From Bordetella parapertussis (GTDB taxonomy: Bacteria > Pseudomonadota > Gammaproteobacteria > Burkholderiales > Burkholderiaceae_C): a DNA stretch of 64,000 nt. The stretch spans positions 24,147-88,146 of the forward strand of contig CAMCTC010000008.1 of assembly GCA_945878355.1 (NCBI GenBank), given 5' to 3'. Both the position numbers and the translations under genes were made by a program. How positions within the stretch are numbered: position 1 is the first letter of the stretch; every line of letters starts with the position of its first letter. Positions 9,635 to 18,198 of the stretch are shown piece after piece. The notes beneath the pieces are model-generated. The model had not been told where the DNA came from, ran no database searches, and saw nothing but the letters and a program-made list of their open reading frames with translations.

Positions 9635-11098
9635 ATGATCTCGCGCGAACCCACCCTTGAACGCCTAGCCATCGCCCAGCAACTGCTGATCGATCCCTTC
9701 GGTCTGGACGAGGCCAAGCTCGCTGCCGCGCTAGGCGTGATCGGCGAACACCGCATCGACGACGCCGACCTGTACTTCCAGATCACCCGCCACGAGGGCT
9801 GGAGCCTGGAAGAGGGCATCGTCAAGAGCGGCAGCTTCTCGATCGACCAAGGCGTTGGCGTGCGGGCGGTGGCAGGCGAGAAGACCGCTTTTGCCTACTC
9901 CGACGACATCTCCGAAGCCGCGCTGCTCGACGCCGCGCGCACGGTTCGCAGCATCGCCGCAGCGGGCCAGAACCGGCGCGTCAAGCTCGCGCGCAAGCCC
10001 AGGATCGCGACCAGCCGCTCGCTCTACCTGCCCACCGACCCAATAGGCACGCTCGACAGCACCCAGAAGGTCGCACTGCTCGAGAAGATCGAAAAAATGG
10101 CCCGCGCCCGCGATCCCCGCGTCGTGCAGGTGATGGCCGGTGTGGCCGCCGAGTACGACGTCGTGATGGTCGCTCGCGCCGACGGCACCCGCGCGGCCGA
10201 TGTGCGGCCGCTGGTTCGCCTGTCGATCACTGTGATCGCTGAATCCAACGGCCGGCGCGAAGTCGGCTCGGGTGGCGGCGGTGGGCGTTTCGGCCTGGGT
10301 TACTTCCAGGACGAGCAGCTCACGCTCTATGTCGACCAGGCGGTCAACGCAGCGCTGACCAACCTCGACTCGCGACCGGCACCGGCCGGCGTGATGACCG
10401 TCGTGCTGGGCCCGGGCTGGCCCGGCGTGCTGCTGCACGAGGCCATAGGCCACGGCCTGGAGGGCGATTTCAACCGCAAGGGCTCGTCAGCATTCGCCGG
10501 GAGAATCGGCCAACGCGTGGCGGCCAAAGGCGTGACCGTGCTCGACGACGGCACGCTGCCCGACCGGCGCGGCTCGCTCAATGTCGATGACGAAGGCTGC
10601 GCATCGCAGCGCAACGTGCTGATCGAGGACGGCATCCTCAAGGGCTACATCCAGGACTCGATGAACGCCAGGCTGATGGGCGTCAAGCCCACTGGCAACG
10701 GTCGACGCGAGAGCTATGCCCATGTGCCGATGCCGCGAATGACCAACACCTACATGCTCAACGGCGACAAGACCAAGGATGAGATCGTCGGGTCGATCAA
10801 GCGCGGGCTGTACGCGACCAACTTCGGCGGCGGCCAGGTCGACATCACCAGCGGCAAGTTCGTGTTCTCGGCCAGCGAGGCCTATTGGGTCGAGAACGGC
10901 AAGATCCTGTACCCGGTCAAGGGCGCGACGATCATCGGCAACGGCCCGGATGCGCTGACCCGCGTCAAGATGATCGGCAACGACCTGGCGCTCGATTCGG
11001 GCGTCGGCGTTTGCGGCAAGGAAGGCCAGAGCGTGCCGGTCGGCGTGGGTCAGCCGACGCTGCGAATCGACGGGCTGACCGTCGGCGGCACGGCCTGA
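9635..11098 (+). CDS. tldD: Metalloprotease TldD
   Basis: Zinc protease subunit that with TldE/PmbA processes modified peptides such as microcin B17 and degrades unfolded substrates. 487 residues. The zinc motif HEAIGHGLEGD lies near residue 268. The N-terminal half carries the TldD/PmbA fold and the C-terminal half the GNG..R.SY block. I chose ATG 9635 (MISREPT); an in-frame ATG at 9587 adds 16 residues unlike the family. No tldE is in the window. Confidence 0.94.
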   Translation: MISREPTLERLAIAQQLLIDPFGLDEAKLAAALGVIGEHRIDDADLYFQITRHEGWSLEEGIVKSGSFSIDQGVGVRAVAGEKTAFAYSDDISEAALLDAARTVRSIAAAGQNRRVKLARKPRIATSRSLYLPTDPIGTLDSTQKVALLEKIEKMARARDPRVVQVMAGVAAEYDVVMVARADGTRAADVRPLVRLSITVIAESNGRREVGSGGGGGRFGLGYFQDEQLTLYVDQAVNAALTNLDSRPAPAGVMTVVLGPGWPGVLLHEAIGHGLEGDFNRKGSSAFAGRIGQRVAAKGVTVLDDGTLPDRRGSLNVDDEGCASQRNVLIEDGILKGYIQDSMNARLMGVKPTGNGRRESYAHVPMPRMTNTYMLNGDKTKDEIVGSIKRGLYATNFGGGQVDITSGKFVFSASEAYWVENGKILYPVKGATIIGNGPDALTRVKMIGNDLALDSGVGVCGKEGQSVPVGVGQPTLRIDGLTVGGTA

Positions 11099-11145
11099 TC
11101 TCGCTGCCTGGCCGCATGCCACGCTGTCCGTGCTACATTTCACCG

Positions 11146-11217
11146 ATGCGTTCCTCGCGATTTTCGTACTTTTGGTTCTCGCCCCTGACCGGCGGCTTGA
11201 GAGGCGATCGCGCGTAA
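11146..11217 (+). CDS. Leader peptide of the aroG attenuator
   Basis: A 23-codon reading frame starting with ATG and ending in TAA. Residues 6-11 are F-S-Y-F-W-F: five aromatic residues in six codons (11161-11178), covering all three products of the shikimate pathway. It sits 85 bases upstream of a DAHP synthase gene and before an intrinsic terminator (11239-11268). Ribosome stalling on these codons when an aromatic amino acid is scarce would control termination. Too short for ordinary gene calling. Confidence 0.82.
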   Translation: MRSSRFSYFWFSPLTGGLRGDRA

Positions 11218-11268
11218 GACAAGCGACCCGAACAAACCAACCGCCGGCAAACCCGGCGGTTTTTTTTT
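11189..11268 (+). promoter_or_regulatory. Attenuator: antiterminator arm plus terminator before aroG
   Basis: Bases 11189-11195 (ccggcgg) are the exact complement of 11241-11247 (ccgccgg). The latter is also the 5' arm of the terminator hairpin, so two exclusive structures are possible. With one bulged C the alternative helix extends to 11198/11239. If the ribosome reaches the leader stop, it would sit near the first arm and leave the terminator free to form; stalling on the aromatic codons would free the arm to antiterminate. Confidence 0.75.
11239..11268 (+). terminator. Intrinsic terminator in the aroG leader
   Basis: Nine-base-pair GC-rich stem (aaccgccgg, loop caaac, ccggcggtt) followed directly by a run of T to 11268, giving nine U in the RNA. 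It lies 33 bases upstream of the aroG start, where it only makes sense as a conditional terminator. Confidence 0.9.
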
Positions 11269-11301
11269 GCCCCGACGATCTCACCGCAACAGGAACCCAT
11301 C

Positions 11302-12438
11302 ATGGCGCCCAAGTCCCACCACCACGCTGAAGCCAGCGAACCGAACCACGGCTATTCGTTGAGCGAGAGGACCAGCGAGACTGACGACCAGCGCATCGAG
11401 GAGGTCACCCCGTTGCCACCTCCCGAGCACCTGATCCGCTTCTTTCCGATTGCCGGCACGCCGGTTGAAAAACTCGTCGGCGACACCCGGCGCAGCGTTC
11501 GCCGCATCCTCGACGGCAAGGACGACCGGTTGCTGGTGGTGATCGGCCCTTGCTCGATCCACGACCCGGCCGCCGCACTGGACTACGCCCGCCAGCTCAA
11601 GTCCCAGCGCACGAAATACGCGGACACACTGGAGATCGTGATGCGGGTCTATTTCGAAAAACCCCGCACCACCGTCGGTTGGAAAGGCTTGATCAACGAT
11701 CCCTACCTCGACGAAAGCTACCGCATTCACGAAGGGCTGCGCATCGCACGCCAGTTGCTCGTCGACATCAACCGGCTGGGTGTGCCGGCGGGCAGCGAGT
11801 TCCTCGACGTGATCAGCCCACAGTACATCGGCGACCTGATCAGCTGGGGTGCGATCGGCGCACGAACGACCGAGTCCCAGGTGCACCGCGAGCTCGCGTC
11901 GGGCCTGTCGGCGCCAATAGGCTTCAAGAACGGCACCGACGGCAACCTCAAGATCGCGACCGATGCGATCCAGGCCGCGTCGCGGCCGCACCATTTCCTG
12001 TCAGTCCACAAGAACGGTCAGGTCGCGATCGTCCAGACCAAGGGCAACAAGGACTGCCATGTGATCCTGCGCGGCGGCAAGGCACCGAACTACGACGCGG
12101 CCAGCGTCGCCGACGCCTGCCAGGAGCTGGTCGCTGCCAAGCTGGGGCCGCAGCTGATGGTCGACTGCAGCCACGCCAACAGCAGCAAGCAGCACCAGCG
12201 TCAGATCGACGTGGCGCGCGACATCGGCTCGCAGTTGGCCGCTGGCCAACGCCACATCATCGGCGTGATGGTCGAGAGCCATCTGCTGGCCGGCGCGCAG
12301 AAATTCAGCGCAGGCAAGGACGACCCCGCCAAGCTGACCTACGGCCAGAGCATCACCGACGCCTGCATAGGCTGGGACGATTCACTGACCGTGTTGCAGG
12401 TCTTGAGCGATGCGGTGGCCGCGCGACGCAAGCTTTGA
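11302..12438 (+). CDS. aroG: 3-deoxy-7-phosphoheptulonate synthase (DAHP synthase, class I)
   Basis: First enzyme of the shikimate pathway: condenses phosphoenolpyruvate with erythrose-4-phosphate. 378 residues, slightly longer than E. coli AroG (350) owing to a hydrophilic N-terminal tail. PEP-binding and metal motifs are present: VIGPCSIHDP near residue 76, KPRTTVGWKG, and DCSHANSSK near residue 290. The paralogue type (Phe, Tyr or Trp sensitive) cannot be assigned. Expression appears to be set by the upstream attenuator with mixed aromatic codons. Confidence 0.95.
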   Translation: MAPKSHHHAEASEPNHGYSLSERTSETDDQRIEEVTPLPPPEHLIRFFPIAGTPVEKLVGDTRRSVRRILDGKDDRLLVVIGPCSIHDPAAALDYARQLKSQRTKYADTLEIVMRVYFEKPRTTVGWKGLINDPYLDESYRIHEGLRIARQLLVDINRLGVPAGSEFLDVISPQYIGDLISWGAIGARTTESQVHRELASGLSAPIGFKNGTDGNLKIATDAIQAASRPHHFLSVHKNGQVAIVQTKGNKDCHVILRGGKAPNYDAASVADACQELVAAKLGPQLMVDCSHANSSKQHQRQIDVARDIGSQLAAGQRHIIGVMVESHLLAGAQKFSAGKDDPAKLTYGQSITDACIGWDDSLTVLQVLSDAVAARRKL

Positions 12439-12497
12439 CCCAAGCGCGCGACAGCCGCCTGGCGGCGGCCTGTGCTGGCCCGAACCAGGAGGATGGC

Positions 12498-12815
12498 ATG
12501 CGCCAAGAAATGATCGTCCAGTTCGAGCCCAACCGTGAGCATTCGCTGACCCCGCCGGCTGACGGCGCCGCAATGCCGGCTGACCAGGCCCGGCGTTGGC
12601 TTGAACAGCAGTTCGTCGCCAACGACTGCGAACCCCTGCGCGCCAGCGGCAAGGTGCTGACCGCCGACATGGTGCTGGTGCTGGCCCGCACTGTCGGCGA
12701 GGACCGCTTCACCAGCGACCCGGCCTGGGCCCTGGATTTCGCCCACGCCGCGCTCGCCGCACTGGGCCGCCCGCTGGTGCGGGTGGACGCCGGCGGCGGC
12801 ACGATCAGCTACTGA
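12498..12815 (+). CDS. Small hypothetical protein
   Basis: 105 residues, not recognised. It has a perfect ribosome site (aggagg at 12487-12492, five bases before the ATG), lies 59 bases after aroG in the same direction, and has coding-like composition. There is no signal peptide or membrane segment. The protein is mildly acidic with a short helical middle (QARRWLEQQF) and a Gly-rich end. Probably a real cytoplasmic protein, co-transcribed with aroG. Confidence 0.7.
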   Translation: MRQEMIVQFEPNREHSLTPPADGAAMPADQARRWLEQQFVANDCEPLRASGKVLTADMVLVLARTVGEDRFTSDPAWALDFAHAALAALGRPLVRVDAGGGTISY

Positions 12816-12888
12816 GCGCCCCAAGGCCGGCCGAAGCCGGCCGCCCCCCGTGGGGATCAAGCAAAGTGGCAAAGCCACATTTGCTTGA
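12814..12888 (+). repeat. 75-bp triple-hairpin repeat, copy 1
   Basis: First of two tandem units. Each unit holds a ggccggc/gccggcc hairpin with a four-base loop, a small cccc/gggg hairpin, and a long imperfect palindrome caagcaaagtggc...gccacatttgcttg. Copies in reverse orientation occur at 27602 and 53784. It starts at the stop codon of the small gene upstream. Confidence 0.9.
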
Positions 12889-12963
12889 GAGCGCCCCAAG
12901 GCCGGCCGACGCCGGCCGCCCCTCGTGGGGGTCAAGCAAAGTGGCAAAGCCACATTTACTTGA
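12889..12963 (+). repeat. 75-bp triple-hairpin repeat, copy 2 (tandem)
   Basis: Direct tandem copy of the preceding unit with a few substitutions (for example cgacg for cgaag in the first loop region, and ttact for ttgct near the end). Its last bases overlap the stop end of the adenosyltransferase gene on the other strand, so the element supplies that protein's last codons. Confidence 0.9.
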
Positions 12964-13579
12964 GAGCATCCCCTGGCAGAGATGAGGCTGGCGAGTCGCC
13001 GGCTGGCGCGCCCTGCGCTGCCAGCCGCTCGCTGCGCCAGTACACATCGTCACCGCCCAGTCCGTCGAGGTTGGCGCGGTTGAGCACCCGCGCGAGCACG
13101 AACAGCAGATCCGACAATCGGTTGAGGTATTGACGCGGTGCGTCGTTGACGCTGGCCTGGGTGCTGAGCGCGACCACTGCGCGCTCGGCGCGCCGCGCCA
13201 CGGTGCGGCTGACATGGGCCAGCGCGGCGCTGCGTGTGCCTGCCGGCAAGATGAACTCAGCCAGCCGCGGCAAGGCCGCGTTGTGATGCGCCAGCGCGGC
13301 GTCGAGCCGGGCCACCGCCTCGGGCTTGAGCAAGGTGTAACCCGGGATCGACAGCTCGCCGCCGAGGTTGAACAGCTCGTGCTGGATCACAACCAGCAGT
13401 TCACGCACGTCGGCCGGCAGCGGCTCGGCCAGCAACACGCCCAGGCCCGAGTTGAGCTCGTCGACGTCGCCCATGGCCTGCACCCGCAGGTGATCCTTGG
13501 GCACGCGCGTGCCGTCGCCGAGACCGGTCGTGCCGTCGTCTCCTGTGCGCGTGGCGATTTGGGTCAGCCGGTTGGCCAT
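12956..13579 (-). CDS. Cob(I)yrinic acid a,c-diamide / cobalamin adenosyltransferase, PduO type
   Basis: Transfers the adenosyl group of ATP to cob(I)alamin to make coenzyme B12. 207 residues, PduO/MMAB fold. The N-terminal TRTGDDGTTGLGDG (ATP binding) is at about residues 9-22, and the C-terminal R-x-L-N-R-L-S-D-L-L-F helix carries the conserved RLSD. I start at ATG 13579 (MANRLTQ); a longer in-frame extension upstream is shadow sequence. The C-terminal tail is encoded within repeat copy 2. Confidence 0.92.
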   Translation of the reverse strand: MANRLTQIATRTGDDGTTGLGDGTRVPKDHLRVQAMGDVDELNSGLGVLLAEPLPADVRELLVVIQHELFNLGGELSIPGYTLLKPEAVARLDAALAHHNAALPRLAEFILPAGTRSAALAHVSRTVARRAERAVVALSTQASVNDAPRQYLNRLSDLLFVLARVLNRANLDGLGGDDVYWRSERLAAQGAPAGDSPASSLPGDALK

Positions 13580-13742
13580 GGTGAGGTCTCCAGGAAAATT
13601 TTCAGGTTCAGGAAAGCATGTTGCCCGAACATCGCGGCGTGGGCTGCGGGCCGGCGTGACAGCCCCGAGGACCAGGCGGCGACAAACGTCATACCATCCC
13701 AGTCTGAAACCCTGAACGCCCCCGAAGCCGGAGATCCAAGCG

Positions 13743-15161
13743 ATGAACGCCACCCTGCCCGCCCACCTGCTGATGACCGAGCGTCGGCCCGTCCCCGCTG
13801 AGATGATCGCTGCGCTGAAAGCGCGTTTCGGCGAGCGTTGCTCGACCGCCCAGGCGGTGTGCGAGCAGCATGGCCGCGACGAATCGCCATTCGAGGTGCC
13901 GCCGCCAGACGCCGTCGTGTTTGCCGAAAGCACCGAGGAAGTGGCCGCTGCGGTGGCGCTGGCCGACCAGTACGAGGTACCGGTGATCGCGTTCGGCACC
14001 GGCTCGTCGCTGGAAGGCCATCTGCTCGCGGTCCAGGGCGGCATCAGCATCGATGTTGCGCGGATGAACAAGGTGCTGCGAATCAACAGCGAAGACCTGA
14101 CCGTCACGGTGCAGCCCGGCGTCACCCGCAACCAGCTCAACAACGAGATCCGCCACACCGGGCTGTTTTTTCCGATCGATCCCGGCGCCGACGCATCGAT
14201 AGGCGGCATGGCCGCGACCCGGGCCAGCGGCACCAATGCGGTCCGCTACGGCACGATGCGCGAGAACGTGCTGGCGCTGCAGGTGGTCACCGCCAGCGGC
14301 GAAATCATCCGCACCGGCACCCGCGCAAAGAAGTCCAGCGCAGGCTATGACCTGACGCGGCTGATGGTCGGCAGCGAGGGCACCTTGGGCATCCTGACCG
14401 AGGTCACGGTCAAGCTCTACCCGCAGCCCGAGTCGGTGTCGGCGGCGATCTGCAATTTCCCCGACATCGCATCGGCCGTCAGCACGGCCATCCAGATCAT
14501 CCAGATGGGCGTGCCGATCGCGCGCTGCGAACTGCTGGACGCCAACGCGGTGCGCGCGGTCAACAAGCACGACAAGCTGACGCTGCGGGTAGCGCCCATG
14601 TTGCTGATGGAGTTCCACGGCAGCGCGGCCAGCGTGGCCGAGCAAGCACGCACGGTGCAAGAGGTGGCGAGCGAGCATGGCGGCGAGGACTTCGAGTGGG
14701 CCACCACGCCCGAGGAGCGCACCCGGCTGTGGGCGGCGCGCCACCGTGCTTATTTCGCCGGACTGCAGATGAAGCCGGGTTGCCGCACCGTGACCACCGA
14801 CACCTGCGTGCCGATCTCGCGCCTAGCCGCCTGCATAGACCTGGCGGTGCGCGAAGCTGACGAGGCCGGCCTGCCGTACTACATCGTCGGCCATGTCGGT
14901 GACGGCAACTTCCACATCGCCTACCTGATAGACCCAGCGATCCCCGCCGAGCGCGACACCGCCGAACGGCTCAACGAGCAATTGGTGCACCATGCGCTCA
15001 AACTCGAAGGCACTTGCACCGGCGAGCACGGCATCGGCCTGCACAAGCAAGGGTTCCTGATCGACGAGGCCGGTGTCGCCACGGTGCAGATGATGCGGGT
15101 GCTCAAGCGCGCGCTGGACCCGAAGAACATCCTCAACCCAGGCAAGATCTTCGCGCTCTGA
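13743..15161 (+). CDS. FAD-linked D-2-hydroxyacid (D-lactate/glycolate-type) dehydrogenase
   Basis: FAD oxidoreductase of the PCMH/VAO class, 472 residues. The FAD domain contains FGTGSSLEGH near residue 81 and GADASIGGMAATRASG near residue 157. The C-terminal oxidase domain has the metal and catalytic segment HVGDGNFH and ends GEHGIG...NPGKIF. Sequence resembles D-lactate dehydrogenase (Dld2) and GlcD; no glcEF partners are present, favouring a single-subunit D-lactate-type enzyme that reduces cytochrome c or quinone. Confidence 0.88.
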   Translation: MNATLPAHLLMTERRPVPAEMIAALKARFGERCSTAQAVCEQHGRDESPFEVPPPDAVVFAESTEEVAAAVALADQYEVPVIAFGTGSSLEGHLLAVQGGISIDVARMNKVLRINSEDLTVTVQPGVTRNQLNNEIRHTGLFFPIDPGADASIGGMAATRASGTNAVRYGTMRENVLALQVVTASGEIIRTGTRAKKSSAGYDLTRLMVGSEGTLGILTEVTVKLYPQPESVSAAICNFPDIASAVSTAIQIIQMGVPIARCELLDANAVRAVNKHDKLTLRVAPMLLMEFHGSAASVAEQARTVQEVASEHGGEDFEWATTPEERTRLWAARHRAYFAGLQMKPGCRTVTTDTCVPISRLAACIDLAVREADEAGLPYYIVGHVGDGNFHIAYLIDPAIPAERDTAERLNEQLVHHALKLEGTCTGEHGIGLHKQGFLIDEAGVATVQMMRVLKRALDPKNILNPGKIFAL

Positions 15162-15198
15162 CCCGGCTGCAGCCGGCTTGCACGCGTTGGCCGCCGAT

Positions 15199-16710
15199 TC
15201 AGGCGCTAGGCGCAGGCACTGTCCAGCGCTTGGTGATCTCACCGCTGTCGTTGCTGCTCTCGAGCTGCACGCCAAAACCCCAGAGCCTGGCCAGATGCTT
15301 GAGCACCTCTTGCGAGCCCTCGGCCAGCGGCCGGTTGTGATGCTGGAAGTGGCGCAAGGTCAGTGAGCGGTCGCCGCGCAGGTTGACGTTCCAGACCTGG
15401 ATGTTGGGCTCGCGCGAGCCCAGGTCGTACTGCTGCGACAGCGCTTCGCGCACCCGGCGATAGCCTGCATCGTCGTGGATCGCGCTGACTTCGAGCTCGC
15501 TTTGCTGCTCGTCGTCGTGGATCGCGAACAGCCTGAAGTCGCGCATCAGCTTGGGGCTGAGGTACTGGCCGATGAAGCTCTCATCCTTGAAGTTGCGCAT
15601 CGCCGCATCCAGCGTGGGCACCCAGTCGGTGCCAGCGATGGCCGGAAACCAATGCCGGTCTTCGTCAGTGGGATGCTCGCAGATGCGCTTGATGTCGGTG
15701 AACATCGCAAAGCCCAGCGCGTAAGGGTTGAAGCCCGCGTAAGCCTTGTCGCCGACGCGCGGCTGGTAGACCACGTTGGTGTGCGACTTCAGCCATTCGA
15801 TCATCACCCCGTCGCTGAGGTAGCCGTCGTCGTACATCTGGTTGAGCAGACGGTGGTGCCAGAACGTGGCCCAGCCCTCGTTCATCACCTGGGTCTGGCG
15901 CTGTGGGTAGAAATACTGCGCCACCTTGCGAACGATGCGCAAGATCTCACGCTGCCAGGGCTCGAGCAGCGGCGCGTTCTTCTCGATGAAGTACAGCAGA
16001 TTCTCCTGCGGTTCCTCTGGAAAACGTCGCGCCTCCACCGGCCCATCGGCCTTGTCAGCGCGCTTGGGCAACGTGCGCCACAAGTCGTTGACCTGGCGCT
16101 GGGCGTAGGCCTCGCGGTCCTCGCGTTCGGCGAGCTCCTGCGCCAGAGACTTGCGGCTGGGCCGGCGGTAACGGTCGACACCGTGGTTCTGCAGCGCATG
16201 GCAGGAGTCGAGAAATTCCTCCACCACCTGCTGACCGTGGCGCTCCTCGCACTCGGCGACATAGTTCCTGGCATAGACCAAGTAGTCGATGATCGACGAC
16301 GCGTCGGTCCACATCCGGAACAGGTAGTTGCCCTTGAAAAAGCTGTTGTGGCCATAGGCGGCATGGGCGATCACCAGTGCCTGCATCGCCATCGTGTTCT
16401 CCTCCATCAGGTAGCTGATGCAGGGGTCGGCGTTGATCACGATCTCGTAAGCCAGTCCCATGTGGCCGCGCTTGTAGTTCTTCTCGGTGCTGATGAACTC
16501 CTTGCCGTAGCTCCAGTGGCGGTAAGTCACCGGCATGCCCACGCTGGCATAGGCATCCATCATCTGCTCGGCGGTGATGATCTCGAGCTGGTTCGGGTAG
16601 GTGTCTAGGCCGTAGCGCTCGGCGGTGTCGCGGATCACCTCGTGGTACTGGTCTATCAGCTCGAAGGTCCAGTCGCTCGGCGAGGGCAGGCGCTCGGCGG
16701 TCTTGTTCAT
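15199..16710 (-). CDS. SpoVR family protein (YcgB-like)
   Basis: 503 residues, close to E. coli YcgB (510), and matching it along its length (DWTFELIDQYHE, NQLEIITAEQMMDAY, GWATFWHH, NPYALGFAMF, LRGDRSLTLRH). Biochemical role unknown; the family is needed for spore cortex in Bacillus and is stress induced in proteobacteria. Third gene of the yeaG-yeaH-ycgB set. ATG 16710 (MNKTAERL) aligns with the family; an ATG at 16830 overlapping the yeaH stop would add 40 residues of repeat-like sequence. Confidence 0.92.
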   Translation of the reverse strand: MNKTAERLPSPSDWTFELIDQYHEVIRDTAERYGLDTYPNQLEIITAEQMMDAYASVGMPVTYRHWSYGKEFISTEKNYKRGHMGLAYEIVINADPCISYLMEENTMAMQALVIAHAAYGHNSFFKGNYLFRMWTDASSIIDYLVYARNYVAECEERHGQQVVEEFLDSCHALQNHGVDRYRRPSRKSLAQELAEREDREAYAQRQVNDLWRTLPKRADKADGPVEARRFPEEPQENLLYFIEKNAPLLEPWQREILRIVRKVAQYFYPQRQTQVMNEGWATFWHHRLLNQMYDDGYLSDGVMIEWLKSHTNVVYQPRVGDKAYAGFNPYALGFAMFTDIKRICEHPTDEDRHWFPAIAGTDWVPTLDAAMRNFKDESFIGQYLSPKLMRDFRLFAIHDDEQQSELEVSAIHDDAGYRRVREALSQQYDLGSREPNIQVWNVNLRGDRSLTLRHFQHHNRPLAEGSQEVLKHLARLWGFGVQLESSNDSGEITKRWTVPAPSA

Positions 16711-16826
16711 CGGCAAAGGGCCGCGCAAGGGCTTCGGCCTGGCGCCGCCAAGCACAAGCCGCGGATCCGGCTTCGTCGGAGCCCGGTCCGCTGTAGGGAG
16801 CGCGCCTACGGCGCTTTGGGGGTGGG
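16711..16826 (-). repeat. Repeat-like insert between yeaH and spoVR
   Basis: The segment contains two short palindromes (agcgccgtaggcgcgct near 16800; aagccg-gatccg-cggctt near 16760). It is in frame with spoVR and could be translated from ATG 16830, giving a Pro/Ala/Arg-rich 40-residue tail that spoVR relatives lack. It looks like a mobile intergenic palindromic element, but no second copy occurs in this window, so the call is tentative. Confidence 0.35.
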
Positions 16827-18107
16827 TCATTTCACGCCCTCCTTCTTGAACAAATCGTGGAACACCGGATAAATCTGCGAGGCCTCGACCGCCTTGCGCA
16901 TCGCGAAGTGCCGGTGGCTCGCCGTGAGCTGGCTGTACTCGGACCACAGGTTCTGCTCTTCCTCGGCGACTTGCACGTAGGCGAAGTAGCGACACAAGGG
17001 CAGGATGTTCTCGGCCAGCAGCTCACGGCAGCGGCCCGAATCGTGGTGCCAGTTGTCGCCATCGCTGGCCTGGGCGCCGTAGATGTTCCACTCGCTGGGC
17101 GAGTAGCGGGCGCGGATGATTTCTTCCATCAACACCAGCGCACTCGAGACCACCGTGCCGCCGGTCTCGCGGGCATGGAAGAAGTCCTGTTCGTCGACCT
17201 CCTGGGCCTGGGTGTGGTGGCGGATGAAGACGATGTCGATCTTGTCGTAATGCTGCGTCAGGAACAGGTAGAGCAGGATGAAGAAGCGCTTGGACAAGTC
17301 CTTGCGCGCTTCGTCCATCGAGCCAGAGACGTCCATCACACAGAACATCACCGCCTTGGCGCTGGGCACCGGCACCTTGACCCGGTTGCGGTAGCGCAGG
17401 TCGATCGGATCGAGGTAGGGAATTCGACCCAGCCTTGCACGCAAAGTCTCGATCTTGTCCTCGAGCAGCAAAATCTCGCCCTCGGCGCTGACATCGCCGG
17501 CCAACGCAGCAGCGCGGTTGATCGCAAGCCGAGCCTCAAGCTCGGCGAGCTCGCGCCGTGAATCCGACCCGATCGCGATACGCCGACCGATTGCGCCGCG
17601 CAGTGAACGCACCACATCCAGGTTATTGGGTGTGCCGTCACTGGAGAATCCGGCGCGATGGGTCTTCCACTCAGGCACTTCGGCAAGCTGGGTACGAGTC
17701 AGACGAGGCAGTGCCAGGTCCTCGAAGAAGACCTGCATGAACTCCTCCTTGCTCAGCGCGAAGCTGAAGTCGTCTTCGCCCTCGCCCTGGTCGCTGGCCT
17801 GTCCCTTGCCGGCGCCGCCCTGGCCGCCCTGAGGGCGCTTGATCCGGTCGCCCCGCAAGTAGTCCTGGTTGCCGGGGTGCACCATGTCACGCACGCCGCC
17901 TTGGCCGTGGTGGAAGACGGGTTCGGACAGGTCTTTCTTGGGGATGCGGACCTCCTCGCCACGTTGAAGGTCGCGCATGCCGCGGCCGTCGACGGCTCGG
18001 CGCACGGCCTCGGCGATCTTGTCCTTGTAGCGGCGCATGAAGCGCTCGCGGTTGCCGATCGACTTGTTCTTGCCAGCCAATCGGCGGTCGATGATGTGGA
18101 GTTGCAT
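16827..18107 (-). CDS. yeaH: YeaH/YhbH family protein (DUF444)
   Basis: 426 residues. The N-terminus MQLHIIDRRL...KSIGNRERFM is diagnostic of the family; the C-terminal half is a von Willebrand A-like domain with a MIDAS-type DVSGSM near residues 258-264. The protein functions with the PrkA-type kinase YeaG in stress and stationary phase responses. It lies 91 bases downstream of yeaG. Confidence 0.93.
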   Translation of the reverse strand: MQLHIIDRRLAGKNKSIGNRERFMRRYKDKIAEAVRRAVDGRGMRDLQRGEEVRIPKKDLSEPVFHHGQGGVRDMVHPGNQDYLRGDRIKRPQGGQGGAGKGQASDQGEGEDDFSFALSKEEFMQVFFEDLALPRLTRTQLAEVPEWKTHRAGFSSDGTPNNLDVVRSLRGAIGRRIAIGSDSRRELAELEARLAINRAAALAGDVSAEGEILLLEDKIETLRARLGRIPYLDPIDLRYRNRVKVPVPSAKAVMFCVMDVSGSMDEARKDLSKRFFILLYLFLTQHYDKIDIVFIRHHTQAQEVDEQDFFHARETGGTVVSSALVLMEEIIRARYSPSEWNIYGAQASDGDNWHHDSGRCRELLAENILPLCRYFAYVQVAEEEQNLWSEYSQLTASHRHFAMRKAVEASQIYPVFHDLFKKEGVK

Positions 18108-18198
18108 GAATCCTCACTGGGTCGCGAATCAGGCTTGGCACCGGGCCGCGAAGCCCATTGCCAAGCCACCCGACACGCAGGTCGGGCGTGCCGGTGGA

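Noticed and set aside
12814-12963. Tandem repeats that could suggest a CRISPR array
   Set aside because: Two adjacent 75-base units with no spacers and no cas genes; the same unit recurs singly elsewhere.
14417-14722. Small antisense frame within the hydroxyacid dehydrogenase gene
   Set aside because: Ser/Thr/Leu-rich shadow, no ribosome site.
16710-16995. SpoVR start far upstream at 16995
   Set aside because: It would overlap the yeaH coding region deeply in another frame; the family begins at 16710.
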